Part shown: one piece after another, positions 56,733 to 64,000 of the stretch
Numbering within the stretch: the first letter of the stretch is position 1
Layout of the letters: each line of letters begins with the position of its first letter
DNA from: Tubiluchus corallicola
Taxonomy: Eukaryota > Priapulida > Priapulimorpha > Priapulimorphida > Tubiluchidae
Length of the DNA stretch: 64,000 nucleotides
Direction: 5' to 3'
Assembly: GCA_030141605.1 (NCBI GenBank)
Contig: JAQGDQ010000118.1
Location: 521,001-585,000 of the forward strand
Notes under the pieces: model-generated
Database searches by the model: none
What the model saw: the letters and a program-made list of their open reading frames with translations, nothing else
What the model was told of the DNA's origin: nothing
Position numbers and translations under genes: made by a program

Positions 56733-59700
56733 ACGCGCGCCACCTTAACTTTGCTAAATTTTACAACAATGCACCCCACCGTAACTTTGCTAAATTTTAC
56801 AACAATGCACGCCACCGTAACTTTACTAAATTTTACAACAACGCGCGCCACCTTAACTTTGCTAAATTTTACAACAATGCGCGCCACCGTAACTTTACTA
56901 AATTTTACAACAATGCACCCCATCGTAACTTTGCTAAATTTTACAGCAATGCACGCCACCGTAACTTTGCTAAATTTTACAGCAATGCACACCACCGTAA
57001 CTTTGCTAAATTTTACAGCAATGCGCGCCACCGTAACTTTGCTAAATTTTACAGCAATGCGCACCACCGTAACTTTGCTAAATTTTACAACAATGCGCCC
57101 CATCGTAACTTTGCTAAATTTTACTGCAATGCACGCCATCGTAACTTTACTAAATTTTACAACAATGCGCGCCACCGTAACCCTGCTAAATTTTACTGCA
57201 ATGCACGCCACTGTAACTTTGCTAAATTTTACAACAATGCGCGCCACCGAAACTTTGCTAAATTTTACAGCAATGCGCACCACCGTAACTTTGCTAAATT
57301 TTACAACAATGCGCCCCATCGTAACTTTGCTAAATTTTACAACAATGCACCCCATCGTAACTTTGCTAAATTTTACAACAATGCACGCCACTGTAACTTT
57401 GCTAAATTTTACAACAATGCACCCCATCGTAACTTTGCTAAATTTTACAGCAATGCGCACCACCGTAACTTTGCTAAATTTTACAGCAATGCGCACCACC
57501 GTAACTTTGCTAAATTTGACAGCAATGCGCACCACCGTAACTTTGCTAAATTTTACAACAATGCGCCCCATCGTAACTTTGCTAAATTTTACTGCAATGC
57601 ACGCCATCGTAACTTTACTAAATTTTACAACAATGCGCGCCACCGTAACCCTGCTAAATTTTACTGCAATGCACGCCACTGTAACTTTGCTAAATTTTAC
57701 AACAATGCACCCCATCGTAACTTTGCTAAATTTTACAGCAATGCACGCCACTGTAACTTTGCTAAATTTTACAACAATGTGCGCCACCGTAACCCTGCTA
57801 AATTTTACAACAATGCACCCCATCGTAACTTTGCTAAATTTTACAATAATGCGCACCATCGTAACTTTGCTAAATTTTACAGCAATGCGCACCACCGTAA
57901 CTTTGCTAAATTTTACAACAATGCGCGCCACCGTAACTTTGCTAAATTTTACAACAATGCGCACCACCGTAACTTTGCTAAATTTTACAACAATGCACCC
58001 CATCGTAACTTTGCTAAATTTTACAACAATGCACGCCACCATAACTTTGGTAAATTTTACAGCAATGCGCACCACCGTAACTTTGCTAAATTTTACAACA
58101 ATGCACGCCACCGTAACTTTGCTAAATTTTACAACAATGCGCACCACCGTAACTTTACTAAATTTTACAACAATGCACGCCATCGTAACTTTGCTAAATT
58201 TTACAACAATGCGCACCATCGTAACTTTGCTAAATTTTACTGCAATGCACCCCACCGTAACTTTACTAAATTTTACAACAATGCACATCATCGTAACTTT
58301 GCTAAATTTTACAACAATGCACCCCATCGTAACACTGCTAAATTTTACAGCAATGCACGCCATCGTAACTTTACTAAATTTTACAGCAATGCACTCCACC
58401 GTAACTTTGCTAAATTTTACAACAATGCGCGCCACCGTAACTTTACTAAATTTTACAACAATGCACCCCATCGTAACTTTGCTAAATTTTACAACAATGC
58501 ACCCCATCGTAACTTTGCTAAATTTTACCGCAATGCGCACCACCGTAACTTTACTAAATTTTACAGCAATGCACGCCACCGTAACTTTACTAAATTTTAC
58601 AACAATGCACCCCATCGTAACTTTGCGAAATTTTACAGCAATGCACCCCATCGTAACTTTGCTAAATTTTACAACAATGCACCCCATCGTAACTTTGCTA
58701 AATTTTACAACAATGCACCCCATCGTAACTTTGCTAAATTTTACAACAATGCACCCCATCGTAACTTTGCTAAATTTTACAACAATGCACCCCATCGTAA
58801 CTTTGCTAAATTTTACAACAATGCACCCCATCGTAACTTTACTAAATTTTACTGCAATGCACGCCACCGTAACTTTACTAAATTTTACAACAATGCACCC
58901 CATCGTAACTTTGCTAAATTTTACAACAATGCGCGCCACCGTAACTTTGCTAAATTTTACAACAATGCGCACCACCGTAACTTTGCTAAATTTTACAACA
59001 ATGCACCCCATCGTAACTTTGCTAAATTTTACAACAATGCACGCCACCATAACTTTGGTAAATTTTACAGCAATGCGCGCCACCGTAACTTTGCTAAATT
59101 TTACAACAATGCACGCCACCGTAACTTTGCTAAATTTTACAACAATGCGCACCACCGTAACTTTACTAAATTTTACAACAATGCACGCCATCGTAACTTT
59201 GCTAAATTTTACAACACTGCGCACCATCGTAACTTTGCTAAATTTTACTGCAATGCACCCCACCGTAACTTTACTAAATTTTACAACAATGCACATCATC
59301 GTAACTTTGCTAAATTTTACAACAATGCACCCCATCGTAACACTGCTAAATTTTACAGCAATGCACGCCATCGTAACTTTACTAAATTTTACAGCAATGC
59401 ACTCCACCGTAACTTTGCTAAATTTTACAACAATGCGCGCCACCGTAACTTTACTAAATTTTACAACAATGCACCCCATCGTAACTTTGCTAAATTTTAC
59501 AACAATGCACCCCATCGTAACTTTGCTAAATTTTACCGCAATGCGCACCACCGTAACTTTACTAAATTTTACAGCAATGCACGCCACCGTAACTTTACTA
59601 AATTTTACAACAATGCACCCCATCGTAACTTTGCTAAATTTTACAGCAATGCACCCCATCGTAACTTTGCTAAATTTTACAACAATGCACCCCATCGTAA

Positions 59701-62054
59701 CTTTGCTAAATTTTACAACAATGCACCCCATCGTAACTTTGCTAAATTTTACAACAATGCACCCCATCGTAACTTTGCTAAATTTTACAACAATGCACCC
59801 CATCGTAACTTTGCTAAATTTTACAACAACGCACCCCATCGTAACTTTACTAAATTTTACAACAATGCACCCCATCGTAACTTTACTAAATTTTACAACA
59901 ATGCGCGCCACCGTAACTTTGCTAAATTTTACAACAATGCACCCCATCGTAACTTTGCTAAATTTTACTGCAATGCACGCCACCGTAACTTTGCTAAATT
60001 TTACTGCAGTGCACGCCACCGTAACTTTACTAAATTTTACAACAATGCACCCCATCGTAACTTTGCTAAATTTTACAACAATGCACCCCATCGTAACTTT
60101 GCTAAATTTTACAACAATGCACCCCATCGTAACTTTGCTAAATTTTACAGCAATGCACGCCACCATAACCCTGCTAAATTTTACAACAATCGCGCCACCG
60201 TAACTTTACTAAATTTTACAGCAATGCGCACCACCGTAACTTTACTAAATTTTACAACAATGCGCGCCATCTTAACTTTGCTAAATTTTACAACAATTCG
60301 CGCCATCTTAACTTTGCTAAATTTTACAACAATTCGCGCCACCGTAACTTTGCTAAATTTTACAACAATGCACCCCATCGTAACTTTGCTAAATTTTACT
60401 GCAATGCACGCCACCGTAACTTTGCTAAATTTTACTGCAGTGCACGCCACCGTAACTTTACTAAATTTTACAACAATGCACCCCATCGTAACTTTGCTAA
60501 ATTTTACTGCAGTGCACGCCACCGTAACTTTACTAAATTTTACAACAATGCACCCCATCGTAACTTTGCTAAATTTTACAACAATGCACCCCATCGTAAC
60601 TTTGCTAAATTTTACAACAATGCACCCCATCGTAACTTTGCTAAATTTTACAACAATGCACCCCATCGTAACTTTGCTAAATTTTACAACAATGCACCCC
60701 ATCGTAACTTTACTAAATTTTACAACAATGCACCCCATCGTAACTTTACTAAATTTTACAACAATGCGCGCCACCGTAACTTTGCTAAATTTTACAGCAA
60801 TGCGCGCCACCATAACTTTGCTAAATTTTACAACAATGCATGCCACGTAACTTTGCTAAATTTTACAACAATGCATGCCACCATAACTTTGCTAAATTTT
60901 ACAACAATGCACCCCATCGTAACTTTGCTAAATTTTACAACAATGCACCCCATCGTAACTTTGCTAAATTTTACAGCAATGCACCCCATCGTAACTTTGC
61001 TCAATTTTACAACAATGCACCCCATCGTAACTTTGCTAAATTTTACAACAATGCACCCCATCGTAACTTTACTAAATTTTACAACAATGCACCCCATCGT
61101 AACTTTACTAAATTTTACAACAATGCGCGCCACCGTAACTTTGCTAAATTTTACAACAATGCACCCCATCGTAACTTTGCTAAATTTTACTGCAATGCAC
61201 GCCACCGTAACTTTGCTAAATTTTACTGCAATGCACGCCACCGTAACTTTACTAAATTTTACAACAATGCACCCCATCGTAACTTTGCTAAATTTTACAA
61301 CAATGCACCCCATCGTAACTTTGCTAAATTTTACAACAATGCACCCCATCGTAACTTTGCTAAATTTTACAGCAATGCACGCCACCATAACCCTGCTAAA
61401 TTTTACAACAATCGCGCCACCGTAACTTTACTAAATTTTACAGCAATGCGCACCACCGTAACTTTACTAAATTTTACAACAATGCGCGCCATCTTAACTT
61501 TGCTAAATTTTACAACAATTCGCGCCATCTTAACTTTGCTAAATTTTACAACAATTCGCGCCATCTTAACTTTGCTAAATTTTACAACAATGCGCGCCAC
61601 CGAAACTTTGCTAAATTTTACAAAAATGCGCGCCACCGAAACTTTGCTAAATTTTACAAAAATGCGCACCACCATAACTTTACTAAATTTTACAACAATG
61701 CGCGCCACCGTAACTTTACTAAATTTTACAGCAATGCACGCCATCTTAACTTTGCTAAATTTTACAACAATGCACGCCATCTTAACTTTGCTAAATTTTA
61801 CAACAATGCACCCCATCGTAACTTTGCTAAATTTTACAGCAATGCACACAACATAACTTTGCAAAATTTTACAACAATGCATGCCACCGTAACTTTGGTA
61901 TATTTTACAACAGTGTATGCCACCGTAACTTTGGTATATTTTACAGCAATGCACGCCACCGTAACTTTGGTATATTTTACAACAGTGTATGCCACCGTAA
62001 CTTTGCTAAATTTTACAACAATGCATGTTACCGTAACTTTGCTAAATTTTACAG
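56733..62054. repeat. 5.3-kb minisatellite of 36-bp units with higher-order repeats
   Basis: About 148 tandem copies of a 36-bp unit (core aactttgctaaattttacaa + caatgcaccccatcgt). Polymorphism is confined to a few sites: g/act, aac/agc/tgc, gca/gcg, ccc/cgc/cac and cat/cac. The unit length is a multiple of three and contains no stop in two plus frames and one minus frame, so open frames of over 1,000 codons arise. A block of 28 units (1,008 bp) is duplicated (58031 and 59039 carry the same rare caccataactttggtaaa variant). A second long duplication, offset 1,222 bp, links 60179 and 61401. The array lies inside the intron between exons 62136 and 54441. Confidence 0.98.
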
Positions 62055-62135
62055 GCCTACTTCTCGTGTGATGTTTGCCACAAACTAAAATATTTAAATT
62101 AAACGTAATATGGACAAAAACTTTGATTTACTTAC

Positions 62136-62293
62136 TTAGTTGTTTTGCGTTCATTGTTGATAATAACTCCAATAAATCCATCAACGTCAATAAATATTTT
62201 GATTCCATTTTTAGGAGCCTGATCCACTTTGTAGTTGAAAAGAGTTGTGTCTTCGTCTACTTCGGCCAAATCGTCTTCGCCTATTTTGATCCA
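62136..62293 (-). CDS. Pentraxin/LamG-like protein, 5'-most visible exon
   Basis: 158 bp between a tttttcctag acceptor and a CTAA/GTAAGT donor. It is open in the frame WIKIGEDDLAEVDEDTTLF and NGIKIFIDVDGFIGVIINNE. The exon ends with two bases of a codon (AA), and the exon at 54441 begins with the one base needed (A), so the two are phase-compatible. The alternating hydrophobic pattern suits beta strands of a jelly-roll domain. Linkage to the pentraxin exons across 7.7 kb is inferred. Confidence 0.6.
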
Positions 62294-62299
62294 CTAGGA

Positions 62300-63200
62300 A
62301 AAAAATAGCTACTTAAAACTTTGAAATAAATGAGCACGTTACTTTCTTCCAAAAAAATTGAGAAGGCAAAAAACAGTAAAAGAAGTAAAGTCGTATCTAG
62401 ACGGTTCTGCTAAAAACTAGGACGTTGAGAAAATTTTGAACTGATTGACCCAAGAAGTCAGATCACTTTATTGACGTCATTTTGACTAACGATTGATTTT
62501 CATGTGATCTTAAAAACTGTCCATTTCTCTCTTAATGGTGAATATTTCACTTTAACAACATTTTCAGCTTGAATAAAATAAACTTACTCAATTAAATCTA
62601 TTTAAAATAATGAAACTTTCTTTATTGCGTGAACATCTTATGAAATGTAGCAGATTTTCATCTTGGAATAACTTCACTAACACGCGGTTGCCAAAACACT
62701 TAACTCTAATATTAACTTTGCTGACTTTTTAAAAAATCCTAATCAAAATTTTTTTCTCCTAATTCAATTACTGAAAATAAAATATACACACTTTTAAATA
62801 CATGTAATGCAAACAAATCACTAGTCTTGAACTTCAAAACATAAATATGTCCTTTCTAAAATCAGCAAGTTAAATTATATCACCATTAGTTACGTTACTA
62901 CTGGAACTTTTCCAAATATTTTAAAAATTGCATAAAATATTATAATTCAATTCTGAACCCACTAGAGCTGGTTTATTAGGGTATGACCAGGAGACTGTTG
63001 CATACTCAAGCTTTGGCTGAACCAATGTTTTACACAATGAGACTTGAAGTTTAAATGACCGTGACAGGACAGCCCGTTTAGTCTCAATTAGCTGTTATCA
63101 CTATAATCTATGTTAGCTTTTTGCAGCTTTTTTTACAACAGCAAAGCGATGAGGTGCTGTTATGTATTTAGTAAAGTGGCTAGAGTAAAGAGAACGTATT
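62300..63200. other. AT-rich region
   Basis: Presumably intronic or 5' flanking to the minus-strand gene. No further exon recognised. Confidence 0.4.
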
Positions 63201-63201
63201 T

Positions 63202-63927
63202 TAAAGGAAAACCGGATGATTGTGTAAACATTAGTTCAGAATAAAGAATGCTCTAAAATATTGAAAACTACAATAGCTTTTTTTTAGATCAAACCTTAGA
63301 TTAAATAATAATTACCTCGGATACTCAAATTTTGTTAAACTTTCAAAGCTACGCGCGGTTCAGTGAATCTACTAAGATTGGCAACGGCGCCTTTTTGTCA
63401 CGTGCGCGTGGCCGACAAATAGAAGACGGTACCGTCATAAGCATGATCACGAACTGTGGTGTCAGTTTCTGACGTCATGTGATGTAGAGCCTTTTTTCGT
63501 GACATCATGCGTTTAAGCAGTACTTATGCAAATGTGCTTGATGCGCAAGGGAAGATGCCTGCCATTGCACAAACTGTAACTGTGGTTAGTTTCTGACGTT
63601 TCTGACCCTTCTAACGGAAGTGGTGCTGACAAGCCACTGGCGTAGCAATGTCTAGTTCTTTTGCTGGATTACTGCTGCGTTTACCTGTCTGAAGGCAGAT
63701 TTCTTTTATTTTAGAGTTCTGCCTGCCCAATGTCTACAATAGACGTGACGGGCGTATGATATGGTGATGACGTAAGCAATAGCTGTGTTCGGTTGCCGTT
63801 AATTAACTTTCTAGCTAATATATTCAAACATAAGGAATAGTTCTTAGCTTTTATAGGTAAGAGAATGTATATTATTGACAGTAAATTAAAATGAGATTGA
63901 GTCTAAACATTTGTCCGGTCTTCCTTC
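63202..63927. mobile_element. CCGG-terminus MITE family F, copy 3 (inverted)
   Basis: Left end AAAGGAAAACCGGATGATTG and right end, inverted, GAAGGAAGACCGGACAAATG form the terminal inverted repeats. It is about 200 bp longer than copy 2, with extra sequence around 63600-63770. Contains GTTTCTGACGTCA and related CRE-like motifs. Confidence 0.8.
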
Positions 63928-64000
63928 AAATTGATGATTCAAGATTAAATTATTAAACTGATTCAAGATTAAATCATTGTCTGAGCCAGAAAGCTATTTA

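Noticed and set aside
56691-61856. Open frames of 1,170, 1,147, 1,023 and several hundred codons over the 36-bp array
   Set aside because: All are products of a stop-free unit whose length is divisible by three. They overlap in both strands and several frames, have no signal or domain, and coincide with an intron.
56733-62054. CRISPR-like array of regular repeats
   Set aside because: Units are contiguous with no unique spacers, and the genome is animal.

Overview
This is nuclear DNA of an invertebrate animal. The evidence is spliced genes with GT-AG introns, metazoan-only families (an ankyrin/cGAS-like nucleotidyltransferase, a CD225/dispanin protein, a pentraxin-type lectin, a rhodopsin-class GPCR), AT-rich intergenic DNA and many transposon remnants. 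The peptide-receptor style of the GPCR and the overall gene mix would suit a marine lophotrochozoan or another non-vertebrate, but the sequence does not fix the phylum. It is not bacterial, so operons, RBSs and CRISPR do not apply.

Layout. 0-2 kb: an intronless C1orf74/UPF0739-like gene (+). 2-6 kb: a 5S rRNA-derived element, an 860-bp inverted repeat carrying two divergent heat-shock promoters, and two DNA-transposon MITEs. 6-7 kb: a three-finger C2H2 zinc-finger gene (-). 7-28 kb: almost entirely LINE debris, MITEs (several with exact 8-bp target duplications typical of hAT), one non-autonomous LTR element, microsatellites and a possible small secreted cysteine-rich peptide at 13 kb. 28.9-30.1 kb: an intronless GPCR (+). 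30-35.5 kb: repeats.

The right half holds the main interest. 35.6-39.0 kb (+) encodes ankyrin repeats fused to a Mab-21/cGAS-like nucleotidyltransferase with all three catalytic acidic residues. A second exon, joined by an in-phase splice, would give it a C-terminal CaaX-like tail. 45.3-48.4 kb (-) is a complete three-exon CD225/dispanin (IFITM-superfamily) gene, with a duplicated orphan first exon at 42.5 kb. 50.7-62.3 kb (-) holds four phase-compatible exons of a pentraxin/LamG-like protein ending in tandem 14-residue repeats. Its first visible intron contains a 5.3-kb array of 36-bp repeats with higher-order structure, plus a 215-bp AACAT array.

How they might work together: a nucleotide second-messenger sensor, an IFITM-type membrane protein and a soluble pattern-recognition lectin lie within 27 kb. 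That would suit an innate-immune neighbourhood, but this is inference from family membership and adjacency. No shared regulation was demonstrated.
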